Below are positions 1-12,700 of a stretch of 64,000 bases of DNA, in pieces. The DNA comes from Rhea pennata (Eukaryota; Chordata; Aves; Rheiformes; Rheidae): contig NC_084665.1 in the NCBI RefSeq assembly GCF_028389875.1, positions 18,818,001 to 18,882,000 of the forward strand, read 5' to 3'. Under the pieces are notes generated by a model, which was not told the DNA's origin, did no database searches, and worked only from the letters and a program-made list of their open reading frames with translations. Made by a program: the position numbers and the translations under genes. Position 1 is the first letter of the stretch; every line of letters starts with the position of its first letter.

Positions 1-3000
1 CCGCTGCCACCGTGTCCCACTCTCCTCCATGAATGAGCAAGGTCCTGCCTGACCCTCCTGTCCCCTGTCAATTCTGGGCAGGTGACAAGGCAGGAGCTGA
101 CTGAACTGCTTCTCATTTTGGGTACTTGCAGTAAAACGTGCGTTTTCCTGTAGGTTAGTCCTTCTGAGTGGATGCAGGACTCCAGCCCATAGGAGAGCAT
201 CACTTCTCCCTTTAATGTCGTTAACTTGACAGCAAGAGAGGGCTGGAGACTTTAGGCAAAACTAAACCAAATGTGTTTGGAAATAGAGGAAGGACATTTT
301 AGGTGCTTTACTTCTCAAAATTATTTAATCCTCTTTAGGGGAATTGGTTACTGCTGGTAGAAGGACTTGCAGGTCAGCCAGAGGCATGGAAGTTATTTTG
401 CCAATCTAAGGCCAAGTCTACCATACTCCACTGTGTCCAGACAAAGGCATGGGTTTGGTCTTTTGGCCCATCTTCCTTGCTGTGGATGCCAGCTGTGCCA
501 TATGTAGATCCTCATGAGAGAAAGAATCACCAGATTGCCCCTTGTCAGCCAATGAGCAATCTTTTTATAACAGCAATGTCAGAAGAGCTGATGGGGGAAG
601 TCTCTTGGATTTACTACAGTTGCTTCCAGGCAGCCATTGCCATCAGACATCTCCATTTGTCTGCCCTTCTTCTCCTACCTTGTGCATTATGCAGCTTGGT
701 GTCCTGTGAGATGCAGTTACTGATACTTGCAGCTGCATGACATTGGGATCAACAGAGGTGACTCCTCACCCAGGACTACTCTGTCATGGCAAGAGACCTT
801 GCTTGGCCAAGTTACCACAGAGAGATGCTGCAGAGCTCCTTGCTTTGTAGCAGCTCTCTGAAAGGCCTTTGACAGAACATGGGTGAGTCTCACAGTGGCA
901 ACAGCAAAACTCAAATTTCAAGAACTCGCCACGTTCTGGAAGAGTCATCTCAAAGAGGCCAGGCAAGCTGCATGCTCTCACTATCTCCCCTTGAAGTACA
1001 AAGGGGACTAGCTCGGAGGGACTGCCTACACTGGAGACATACCTGCCTGATCAGATGAAGCACGTTCCTGGTCTCCTGACTTATATGAATTGGCCCCTTG
1101 CCATAACTTTGCTGTGCTTTAGTTTTTACCTCCTCCCAAGGCATTTAGCTCTTGACTGCGAACCTTGTTAGTTGCCAGGGATGGGGCTGTGGGTCATTTC
1201 TACTAACAGAAAACTCTGCTTTAATTGCCTCTGCTGGGATTAGAGCAAGGTCTGCAGAGTACAAACTTTCCGAAGCAGAGAGCTTTGACTCCTCACCATC
1301 TCCAATCTCTCAAGCACTGTGTTTTCATTCCAAGCCAGAGTGCACAGAAATCACTTCAGCCTGCCTCTTTATTATGCCTTAAATTATGAGCAGGCAAGGA
1401 CTGAACTGTGCAAGCGTTTTTGTTGTAGTGTTTTTAGAGCACCATAGGTTGAACAGAAGGATGAGAAGAAGGGAAGGCATAATGCAGTATCCGCACAGCG
1501 GTTCACAGCTGCTCACCTAATTGTACTCTTTTATCAGTGCACTCTTCTAATTTGCTTAGCAATACTCATGGTGTGGACAGCACTGTGACATGCAAATAAG
1601 GAGCAACAGCCACATGTGAGGAGAACTGAGTTCAACAGCTTAGAGTGTCTGAATCCTGCTGTAATCTCATTTCCCTGCAGCTGTGATTAAGGTTGCTCCC
1701 AACATAGCACTAGGACATGACACAAGGGCATGTTTTATTGGCCTATTAATACCTAGTGCTTGGGAAAGTTGTGAGGCTGCAGCTGCTGTTGGCAGCTCTT
1801 GACTGTAAACACAGCAGTGAAGGAAAGAAGAAGGGATTTCTATAACAAAGTACTCTTCCCTTCTCCTCCCTGCTATGCTTTCCCACCCCAGCCTTTGCTG
1901 GCATCTTTTGCTAGTGCTGGCTATTAACAATGGTCTCAAGCTTTGAATTTTGGCCCCAAGAATTAGGGTGAGAAGGCTTTGTGGCCGTGTTGGCCTCCAG
2001 TTTCCATTGCCTCAGGAGCAGCAGGGTGTGCTCGGAGCAAAAGGCCTGTAAGAGTTGGATGCCTTTGCCCGGCACTTGCTGGCATTATCTCCCCTCTATG
2101 CGCTTCTGCGGCTCCTGGAAGAGAGTGCTGCAGAGTGCTGCAAAACCTGTGTATGACCCAAGACTCATTTATGAGGGAGATAGTGACAAGCTGAAGACTG
2201 AGCAGGCAGAGGAGCTGGAGATGTGACACTTCATAAACACACAGCATGCTAAGCAATGATCAGTAGTTACACGAGTGCTGCGCTGTGAGCTTAAGACTAA
2301 TGGAGGGAGTTAAAAACACCAAGTTCCAGGCCAAACACCTCAAGTGAGATGGTGGAAGCTGTGAATCACTTTTCTGAGGAGTGGCAGCTTTGTGCCAGGG
2401 TGGTTGGCAGGTAGACACTACCAGCCCTCAGAGGACTAGGAGTTAGCCTGCCTGCCAGCAATGTCTGAAAAGCCTTCCCCATGGCTGGGGCTTGTCTTGC
2501 CATTGCATCCACCCTGGGAAGAGTCACTGTAGTGCTAGCATATGTAAGGGAACTGCAGGGAGCATGAGCTGGCAAAGCTGATGGGTATCCTCTTGTCTGA
2601 CTTCTGTAATTAAATATCGGGGGAGGGGGGAGAGTGAAAAATAATTTTTGGTTTTGGAGTAGATATATGCTAAATATAGGTCCATACTGTCAGCAGATCA
2701 TAAAACAGGATGCAAAGACCTGCAAAAGTATTTTCTTTTTATTTCATTTCTTTACCATGCTGGTCCTATCTAAGGGTGACTGTCTGGCAATATAGCTGCA
2801 GATTCATAGTTTTGTAGACATTAAGACCAGATGGACACATTAGATCAGCCATTCTGCTTACCCGTATTACCTTCACAGTTACCTACCAGGAGCCCAATAA
2901 CTCATGATGTCAGTTGTGCCATAGACTTTTTCCTCCAAATGTGCCCAGCAGAACAGTCAGAAAATGGTTTGGGACAACTAGGAGATATGTCCTGTAATGA

Positions 3001-3627
3001 CAAATTATTCAGATTTTTGGAATAGTCCCACCCAGCACTGACATTTGCTTGTGCAAATGTATGTGCTTTGTTGGTGTGCAGTGCTGGCACTCAGGGCCCA
3101 GGCTGAGCTCACCTGAATACATGCTGGCCAGGGTAAGGTCTTCTCTGTTTTGGGACAGGTCATGGATGTACAGCTCTTTTCACTTTGTAGAATCAGGTCT
3201 GGATTCATAAAGATAATGATCATTTTAGTCTTTAATGAACAGAATTCATGATCTATGCTGGTGGACTTGACAGCCCCTCAGAGGAAAGTGCTTCTGGAAT
3301 ATGCAGTGCAGAAGTAATTACAGTAGCACAAAATAACAAGATGATTTGGAGATGTAAGCTGTGCTGCATATAAAGGGACATACTTACCATCGAGTTCTCC
3401 CCATTGTGATAGCACCTGCTGTGCGATAGGCAGATTCAAGTCCACTAACTTCAAACAAATTGTAAGAAGCTTTGAAATGCACTTTTAAGAGAGTTGCACT
3501 TTGGAAAGTCCCTCTGGTAATTGGTTTACCCCAGTTTAATGTGACAGAGGAAGAAATGAGAGAGAACACCAGGATCCACCCTGCTTTAGGATAGAAAGAT
3601 AAAATGCTGAAGCTGCTTTTCTTGTAG
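1..3627 (+). other. GALNT14 intron, 3' part (upstream exon not in window)
   Basis: No exon for the preceding DIWGGEN-type motif was found in any frame. Short ORFs on both strands look like chance. The only element I can suggest is a degraded CR1-like stretch near 2800. The 3' end has a normal polypyrimidine tract and TAG acceptor. Confidence 0.75.
2800..2910 (-). repeat. Possible ancient CR1-like 3'-end fragment
   Basis: The stretch beginning ATTCATAG-TTTGTAGACATTAAGACCAGA resembles the old amniote CR1/L3-type 3' ends that read ATTCATAGATT...AAGGCCAGAAGGGACC. It is strongly diverged and the right border is unclear. The call is by pattern only. Confidence 0.4.
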
Positions 3628-3754
3628 AAATCTCTTTCCGTGTGTGGATGTGTGGAGGGAGCCTTGAAATTATCCCCTGCAGTCGTGTTGGACATGTCTT
3701 CCGGAAGAAACATCCGTATGTCTTTCCAGAGGGAAATGCCAACACATACATTAA
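3628..3754 (+). CDS. GALNT14: GALNT14 coding exon: end of Gal/GalNAc-transferase motif, Mn-binding His and flexible loop
   Basis: The acceptor is a pyrimidine-rich tract ending in TAG at 3625-3627 and the donor is GTAGGT at 3755. The exon starts with two bases finishing a Glu codon, then reads [24 protein letters not shown] and [17 protein letters not shown], and ends with two bases of a Lys codon completed at 6128. The His codon at 3693-3695 lies in VGHVF and corresponds to the third Mn ligand (His359 of human GALNT2). The following [12 protein letters not shown] matches the mobile loop that closes over UDP-GalNAc. The usual Gln of RVWQCGG is Met here. I recall Met in the GALNT14/GALNT16 branch too, but cannot check. 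The exon has no in-frame ATG, so a simple ORF search misses it. Confidence 0.93.
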
Positions 3755-6700
3755 GTAGGTATTTTGCACTTGCCTTGCTTTTGTGAAGTGGAATAAAGTG
3801 CTAGCCTGTGAGAAGGGGTTGTGTGTTAGAAGGTGGGCAGAGAAGATAGGGAAAAAGTTTGGCTGAAACATCTGGAAATATCCATGAGCAGGACTCTCCC
3901 GGGCCAAAGAAAATTAAAGCCATTATGACTGTCTCCCTTAGGATTTTCACAGAGTCGAGAGCATGACAGAAATAGGTCTCTCTGATGTTACGTTTCACGA
4001 CCACTGAAATGGAGGGGAAGCCCTAGCCAGCTCCATGAGCCCCGGCTATCATAACAGCAAATGGCTTAGAGTTCTAAGGTCATTAAAAGTCACCTATTAA
4101 TGACTTGAAATCAGACTATCAGCAATGTTTGCAAGTCTCTGGAGACAGATGGCCAAAGAAGGAGGCAGTCTGGAAGTAGAAAGCAGTCAGGAAGAGATGA
4201 TGGGAACAGCTAGTGAAGTCAGGAAGGGATTTCCTCCTCTTTTCAGAGCTCTGGGCTGAAGGTTGCCTGTTAAGTAAATAACAAATACTGGCCACACTTA
4301 TGCTTAATACAGGATTGTTTCTCAGATAGACCTCGCTTCTATGTGTTTACACACCAGGGGTTCCTTTTTATGTGGGTTTCCTAGTATTATAAAAAGAGTT
4401 GACAACATTTGTGAACACCCAGCTGCCTGCAGCAGGTTACCACTAACCTATTCTCTGTAAACCTTCTCCAGGTTTTGCATGTGATCACTGAGATGTGTAA
4501 TTTGCATTCATTATATCTAATACATTATTTCCAGCCTCACAGCATGTTGGACAAGAAAGGCACTTTTCAATTGGGTAACCAGAGGTGGCACTGTATCACC
4601 TTACTTCAAAAAGCTGGCAGTGAGGAGAGAAGGCTGTTGCTGACATGAAGGGGGAGGGCAAAAATTTGAGAACAACGTGGGGGCTCTTGCTTTCAGTAGG
4701 GAAATAATACCCCTACATTAAAGGCTGGGATGGGACCAAAATTCCACCGTTCAAGTCAGTGAAAACCAATCTAACATTATACCACCTGCAGGAGTAGCAG
4801 GGAGAACTTAAATGGGCTGACTTTTTTTGGCTGATACCCCAGATACTCCTGGACTTTGGGGAAATTTGAAACAACACCTAGGTATAAGCCTTGGCATTTG
4901 TTCCCACATTTCCTATAAACCAAAATGAGATCAGGAAGCCAGACAAAAATACCCTGAAATTTGAGGAAGGTTAGATTCACGTGTACATGTTGTAATTTAG
5001 ATAATTCTTAAACAAGAGCATTTAGACTAATGTAGTGCCATTAGAGAGAGAATAAAAAGCACCATGAATCAGCAAGGGATTGGGAAGTAGACTGGAGATA
5101 CATGTCTGTAGGCATTAGAAGTTGGATTTTGATTCATCTTATGGTATCTATCTGCCTTAACATAGTAGTATATAGACTGAGAGGAGAAGCAGATTCTGGC
5201 AACCTGATGGTATGTGTACCTTGAAGTACCTCTGTTTAAACAGAAATGTTAACAAAAAAATATCTCTGTGTTTCTGTCAGATATTGATTTTTTTTTCCCA
5301 CAGCCTCTTCTTGCACTGCTGTGCGAGAAGCAGCTCAGGCTTCAGCATCATGCTGGGTTCACAAGAGGATTATCACTTACTCTGTGCCATGCAGGACTCT
5401 CAGAGCCTGCGCTGTGGTGGCCACAGCCTGGTGGCATGATAGTGACAGCTTGGAAGCGCTGACTGGAAGAGGATTCTTCTGGCCTCAGAGAGATGAGAGA
5501 ATAGATGTAGAGTAACAAAGCCATTTGCAAGGAGACTTGAAACCATCTCAAGCCACTAGAAGGTTTCCTGAGGTTCACAAACCTCCTACAGGCACCTGTC
5601 TGACATGGAAAAATGATGTTTTTGCTATAGTACGGTGGCTGGGGTGGTTTCTCTTGAGTTTTGAGTGCTGAAATTAGCCCCAGTGAGATCCAGGGGTACA
5701 AACAGCAAGACACAAGATTAGCATAAAGAAAATATTTGGCTTCAATGTTTGGCAAACTTTGCACCACTTTTCAGAGCTCCATCCAAGCTGCTAAATAAAA
5801 GCCAAAGTATGCCTGCTTGAGAGATAACACTTAAGGAAGAGAAGCCACGCTTGTGAGTCTAATGGACATAAAGCATCCTGTGAAGCCTGAGATGGTGAAT
5901 TCCTTGCCTGAGCTACGGCCTGTTTTGTTGGTGGTGTCTGGAGTGAGAAGGAGGAGGAGTATCTTCTCTGATAGTGAGGAGTGAGTTGGCTCAAAAACAG
6001 TTTGGTCCAAGCCAAAGATGGGAGCAGAGCAGACTGGAATAGTCAATGTATCAGGGCCTCCCTTTAGAGTGTGGATCTCACTTCAGAAGCTTCCTTGGTT
6101 TAACCTGTCTTTCATCGCCTCCCTTAGAAACACCAAGCGCACAGCGGAGGTTTGGATGGATGAATTCAAACAATACTACTATGCAGCTCGTCCTGCAGCG
6201 CAAGGAAGGCCTTATGGAAAGTAAGTGTCTTTTTCTGGTGGCAAGCAGGCGCCCAGCTGCCTGCTGCAGTGGGCGTTCACCGTGACGTCACCTTGCTGCG
6301 GAAACCTGTCTGCGTTGTTTCTGTAGTAACGCTCAGTTAAATGCTAATAGTAGGCAGATGCTACAAGCACAGCAATAGAACATATAAACCACCAGTTTGT
6401 ATGCTATACTAGTTCATTTCAGTGAGTGAAACTAATCATGGTGAGGGAAGACCCCCCCCTCAGCCCATGTCCTGTTCTTGACATTATGTTCAGGTGGTTC
6501 TAGGCCTACAGTAGAGTTTGGGGTGAGAGTTTAGAGGTCTCACTGGCAGCTGAGGGGCAGGAAAATTGGCGTATTTTGGGTGCAGAAAGGCTTTATTGGA
6601 AAGGAGCAAATGTTTTATATTCAGAATATTTGCCACTCTTTCTTTGGATAGTCAGACACCTTTCCTTTTCAGGAGGAGTGTACATATTTGTATTAATTTC

Positions 6701-9700
6701 TCATTTTCACATGTTCTTTATTTCCTTAGAATGCTTCCAAATCCAGAAACAAATTCCTTCTGGCTACTTTTCAGTTTCCAGGGAAAACACATAAAAATCC
6801 TATAGGCCAACTTATTTTGCCTGAATTCACATCCTCTTCCCATCTGTTAGCATAGGATGAAGTAGTAGTTCTGTCCGTCTAAGTGAACGAGCATGTGGGG
6901 AAGACAGACTATTGAAAGGGAAGGTACTGTAGATTTCCTACTGCTGCATAAGTCCCAGCCTACAACAGCTCCATGGGTAGAAGCTGACCCAAAGAAGAAT
7001 GGGAGCCTGGAAAGCGTCACTGTATATAACATGATCCCTCAGCAGAAATTTGGTCCTAGTTAATGAAAGAAGGAAGGATTTCACCATGTGATTAAGTTCT
7101 GCTGAGTTCAATAGAACTTAAACATGTGTTTCAGTGCCCTTGTGAATCAAGGCTTCTGTAGTCCTATAAACTAATAGCAACTTGTAATAGCATATATTCA
7201 TTTTGTAGTACATTACTATATTCAATTTGTGCTTATTGTATATAATAGAATACATTTGTTACTAATCATTTTTAAATGACTGTACTTTTCTTTGTGCCTT
7301 TTCATCCATCACACTCCAAGCTCCTTGTTAAAGTGGCAATGTTATCACCCCATTTTACCAAGTGAGACCCCTGAAGAGACAGAGATTAAAATGACAGACC
7401 AAGATCATGCAGCAGGTGGCAGGAAACAGAGCCCCTGATGCTCAGGTGTTTGCTGTCTGTACATTTGTTTGGTTTCTCTCATCCTCCCTTTTGGTGACTA
7501 AGTCTAGCCCTCATGATTTCCATTCCATCTCCACAATATTTTCTCCCCACAGTGTCCAGAGCAGAGTGGAGCTGCGGAAGAGGCTGAAGTGCCACAGCTT
7601 CAAGTGGTACCTGGAAAATGTTTATCCTGAGCTTAGGTATGGATCAATGATGTCAGTCTGGTTTCTATCACTGTAGTGGGACTAGACTAGACTGGACTCC
7701 CAGTCCCTCCTGCGTCTGATGGTCTTTCTGCTGCCCCTTCAGCCACCCACACCTCTCCCTGACAGTCATTCCGGGTCCCCTCAGCATCTCAGCCCCATCA
7801 CCCCAGCACCACCCAGTCTGGCCATCCAGAAATTACTCAGTGCCTGATGGCATGCACCAGTGGGTCCTCTTCTCCTCCTTGTATCCTTATTTCACCACCT
7901 AGAAGCAGTCTGTATGATCCCCTCATTCTTCTGGTTCCCTCATTCAGACCCTCATTCCTCACTTCTTCCTAGCCCTGTGGTCCTTCCCTCCAGTTTTCTC
8001 CTGCCTTGGAGAGCTGAGAGAGAGGAACAGGCACAAAGACCCCCCTTGCCCAGGCCCCACAGAAAGGCAGAATGAATTTTTTACTGTTTTTAAACATAGT
8101 TCAGTCATAGTGTGACATAGTACATTTGTGATCCTGCTTTCAATAAGTAATAATAGCCAGGCTGCTCCATGGCTCTTTGCTGCAGGATTTCCAGTGCTGG
8201 TGAAGTACACAACGCTGGTTATTTTCTTTAGCAGAAACCATCTGGTCTAGTGGCCACAGGTCTCGTCTTATTTAGGAGTGGGTGGTCATGGCCCGGCACA
8301 GGCAGCAGAGCAGTGATAAGGACAGCTGAGTGCAGCTGGGGCTGCCTGCAGTGCCCAGGGGCATGTACTGCTCGGGGTTTAGGTAAGACGGTCCTTAGGG
8401 CTTCATCAGGCATCTCCCTGCCTGTGTGATATGATAGATGTTATAGGGAAGTATTGCAGGGTGGAAAATCCACTATAGCCTCTAGTGAGTTGTTTGGGTA
8501 CTTAGTGACTCTTGTTTACAAAAAAGAACCTTATTTCCAGTCCTCACACACTCCAGCCCTTTAAATTTGTAGTGCTTTTCTATGATGCTGAAGTCTTCTC
8601 TGTTATTAAACTCCACTGTAAGAGTTTATAATGTTTATTTAGGAGACTTGGTCTTACTCCTAGCCTAATGCTTTGATTAACATGGACTTTCTCAGCTGCT
8701 TTTGTGAAGATCCCTTTCTGGCACCAAAAATACTTCAGAATCCGTTGCATCTATTCCCTCAGTCACTACTGGAGCTATCCTCAGAAATGGCGCGAATGTT
8801 TTGGAGATACCTCCAGGGACCTTCTGGTGCATTCACTGAGTGCAGAATCACAGTGTGAAAATTTATAGCTGTTTTCTTGATTTTTCACCACAGCAGCATT
8901 TGCCGAGAATGACAGAGCTATGTGGCAGTTTCTTATAAATTTTCCCCACCTTTGCAAGTTGAAGACTGACCTTCCACCTGCTCACAGTGTGTTTCTTGCT
9001 GTTTGCCTTTGTGGTGGTGTTTATTTTTCTCTCTTGTAAAAGCCATCCATCCATCTCTGAATGCTGCTACTGCAGTATCTGTGTCCCTGTACTGCTCACA
9101 GTGGTTCAGTACTGAGACAGATTTTGTCACTCATTTTCTGAAGGTAAACTCTGAGGTGCAGATAGCACCCACCTAACCCCCACAGAGCCTCCCTTTGAAT
9201 ATCCAGTGTGTCTAGGGGAGAGGAGATATTATTTTCTGCTGTTCCCACAGGATTCCTGAGGAATCGCTCTACCAGACTGGGATGATCAGGCAAAGGCAGA
9301 GCTGTCTGGAATCACACAAGTCTGAAGGCCAAGAGTTCCCAGCCTTGAGCTTAAATCCTTGCACCAGCAGCAAAGGCACAGCAGCAACAGCACAGGTAGG
9401 TATAGTGCCTATTCCCGTAGTGCAAGCTGAAGAAAAGGCTCTGATGCAGGTGCAAGGTGGTTTTCTAAGTTTGCTAAAGCTCTGCTGGGACACTGAGATG
9501 TAGTTAAAGCCTAGCAAGTCCTACTTGCCTCGGCAGGTGCCCTGGGCAGCAGCAGGAATTGGCGCAGTGGCTAGGCAGCTCCAGAACGGTGTTAGCATGC
9601 GCTGAGCACTCCCTGCTGCTGGCCAGGAATGCCATGCATCATTCATATGCAGAGAGCAGAGGAAGACAAAGAGAACTATAATTTCCCCTCATTTTTCAGC

Positions 9701-12700
9701 CTTACTTCTTTCAAAATGCACTGAATCGTGCTGGTATTTATAACTTCATAGTCTGCATTCTTTCGATATTAAACTGCCCATTACACTAGTGAGAATTTAA
9801 TGAGGATGAACTCAATTTTTTTAATCTCACAGAGATGAAAAAAAAAGATATCTACGAGTGTGTGTTCTCTGAAGCACAGTCTAGGAAACATTAGAGCAAG
9901 GAGCAGCCACATGCACCTTGCAGCGGAGTCACAGGAGCAGGACTCTGAAGATGTGGGTTCAATACTTGCCTTGGCTTCAGGCTCCCTTTGTGATTTTGGG
10001 CATGTTTATAAGTTCTCTCAGTGTTCCCATCTATAAAATAGGGAGGGTAACAGTCACTTGTTTCTTTGGGGATGCCGTGAAATAAATTAATAGGCAGTGG
10101 TGTACTTGCTTCCACTTGACTTTGGAAGCTTAAATCCTCATGGTTACACATTCAAAACAGGTAGCTGTGCATATAGAAGGCCCAGCATGGGGATGCTGCT
10201 GAAAAATTCCCTAATTTGTTTGTGCAAATATATCATTATGTGCATCTCTTATGCATGTGATTTCATGCCTGCATTTAGTCAGTAAAATATCTGCTTCACA
10301 GTCTGGTAAAATTAACAATAATTACTTGAATTTTAGACGGTTCAGAGAATACAGTGAGTGTAACTGCAAATACTGCATGGTTACAATTTTTAAAGTTTAA
10401 CTAGTTTCCAGTTTTTTAAATTTTTTCTTTCTCTTCTACTGTTTTATTGACTTTTTACATAAACAATATGAGAATTGAGCTAATGAGAGCAGGTCGTCAT
10501 GTTTTGTGGGAACAACTTTTCCAAAGAAAAAAAAGAAACTTAGTGAAAATTGCAACTTTCATTGAGTTGGATGTTTTAAAAAAAATCTACTTGTGAAAAA
10601 TCAAAGGGGAAACTGTTGCCAGCATTTCAAAATGAAATGGCATTGGTCTTTCTGAAATACCAATTTGATGTGATATTTTAAAATGAGAAATGTCATGTCA
10701 GCAAGTTGGATTGTTTCATTCCTGTCAAACACATTTTGTTTTGGTGTTTCTGAGGAGAAAAAAATCAGAATTTTTCATGCCATAAACTTCATCTTCCTAT
10801 TCTGATTCTGCAGCTGTTTGCAGTAAGTTACCTGTTTCCCACTGGATGGTAACTCGATTTCTTGTGCCTGTCCAGGACTAACTCTGCAGGGGAACAGTCG
10901 AATGTGCTACAAAGAAATCAGTAAATGGTGACACTCAATAAACAGAGAGGAAGAGAGAAAAATCTTTTCCCTTTTATCCTTCTTTTCCCTTTTATCTTCC
11001 CTTTCCTCTCTAGAGTAGTAATCTGTTACTTGTAACCCACAGAGAACATTTCAGATAAAAGTAGAATTTTAAAATTGTCAATGTGGATGGAAGTGTATAT
11101 TTTAATCACTCCATTGTTATAAGACCACCTGAACTTAACTATGAGGTGGAGGTTTTAGTCACTAGACTGTAGTATAAATAACGCAGCAGTTCCAAATGCT
11201 CCTTAATTATATACACAGATGTAACAAAATTGAACAGTAATCTTCACTTAAAAAAAAATGGAAGTTACATCTTGTTTGCCCTAAGCTTGATTATTTCAAA
11301 AATATATTTAGCTAAAACAAAGCTGTGCTTTCCTGACATTCAACAAGTACAATGGAAAAATCCTGGCTGTCCAGGACCTTTATTTTCAAGGCTAGTAGCA
11401 TGAATTTGATTGTTTGATTCTCCTTCTGTAGCTCTTTCCCTGCTGGGTTCCCTAAGTTCTTTAGCAGCATTAAATACATGAAGTCCTAGGTCAGTGTGTG
11501 AAGAGACCTAAGCTGCCATTCCTCACTGTGGTGTGAGGGACAAGAGCAAGCAGATAGCAATCAATTCTTTATTATTTTAGCTTTTTCTGTCTTTAGTACA
11601 TGTGTTTTGGGACAACACACGGGAAGGATATTGTGAGCCTTCTGGCCAGATCTATAGTTTGGGGAAATTAAAAATAATACTGTGACTGCAATGAAACCTG
11701 AGCAGATGTTTGGCCCCAGCAGGCTGTTTGTTGCAGAGGGAGCAGAGAGCAGGCTGTCCGTCGCGTCAGCTCTGCACCTGGCATGGGCACGGGCACCCTT
11801 TGCACTTTGCCTTCCCCTTCCGGAGTAGTACATAAGCACCACTTGCATCACGGGGCTTTGCATAAGTGAAGCATTTTGTTATCCTTAGATGACAAATGCA
11901 GTTGAGTACCAACAGTCTTGGGAAGTTCCTCCTTATGATAGTAAAAAGATAATAAATGAGGGCTGAGGTTAGCCTAGGCTTTGTCGTAAACATTTTTCTC
12001 TGGCTGCTGCTCCAGCTTTGAGGTGCTGCTGACCTCTCTGAGCTCGGCAGCAGAGTTTGTACAACTCTGCTGTGTAACACCGGGCTCCTGGCGGGCTGCT
12101 GTGTGACATGCTGAGGGGCTCCTTTTTCCCCCTGCCAGCCAAACTATGCCAAGCCGAAGGTCACGTTTTAAAATAATTTCTTCAATTCAGAACAACACTG
12201 AGTAGCAGTGACAGGTGCCTCTGCGAATGATGCTAAAGCCTTGAAAAATGGTCGCAGGCCTCCGATCTGGTGAGCGTTGTCCAGGGCTTCAGAGGAGAGC
12301 AGCTAGTGCATGAGGGATTGACAGTTGCTGTGCATGGCTTGTCCCTCTGTACTCCCAGTCTGCCCCTTGCTGTCCATAGCACCTCGAGCACTTAATGAGG
12401 AGCTGCCTTTTCTTTGAAAAGCCAGGAAACCTTGGTTTGAGTTTTGTCTTTTGTGTCTGTTTTTACTTCATGCCAGGAGCCGGCCCAGTTGGCATCTCTT
12501 CTGGCCAACCTGCAGCCCTTGAGTTGTGTTAGCTCTTTGAAGGTCTCTCTGTGTAGGTGCACCCTGAGCTGCCCTTTTGGCTGCAATGTGTGTGGCGCAA
12601 ACTCTGCTGTTGTTAGTGCTGTGCTCGTCACACGAGTGTTGAGTGTGCCAGGGTTTAGAGGAAGATATAACAGTTTCTCATGGGAAAGAGGCAGGAATTT

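Noticed and set aside
1..3627. Search for the preceding GALNT14 exon with the WGGEN motif
   Set aside because: No reading frame in this stretch gives the motif, so that exon lies before the window.
5348..5767. 139-codon minus-strand ORF
   Set aside because: Lies in a GALNT14 intron with no signature and no promoter or splice support.
6018..6224. ORF starting at an ATG upstream of a GALNT14 exon
   Set aside because: The region before 6128 is intronic. The same exon is read in the correct frame only from 6128, after the acceptor.
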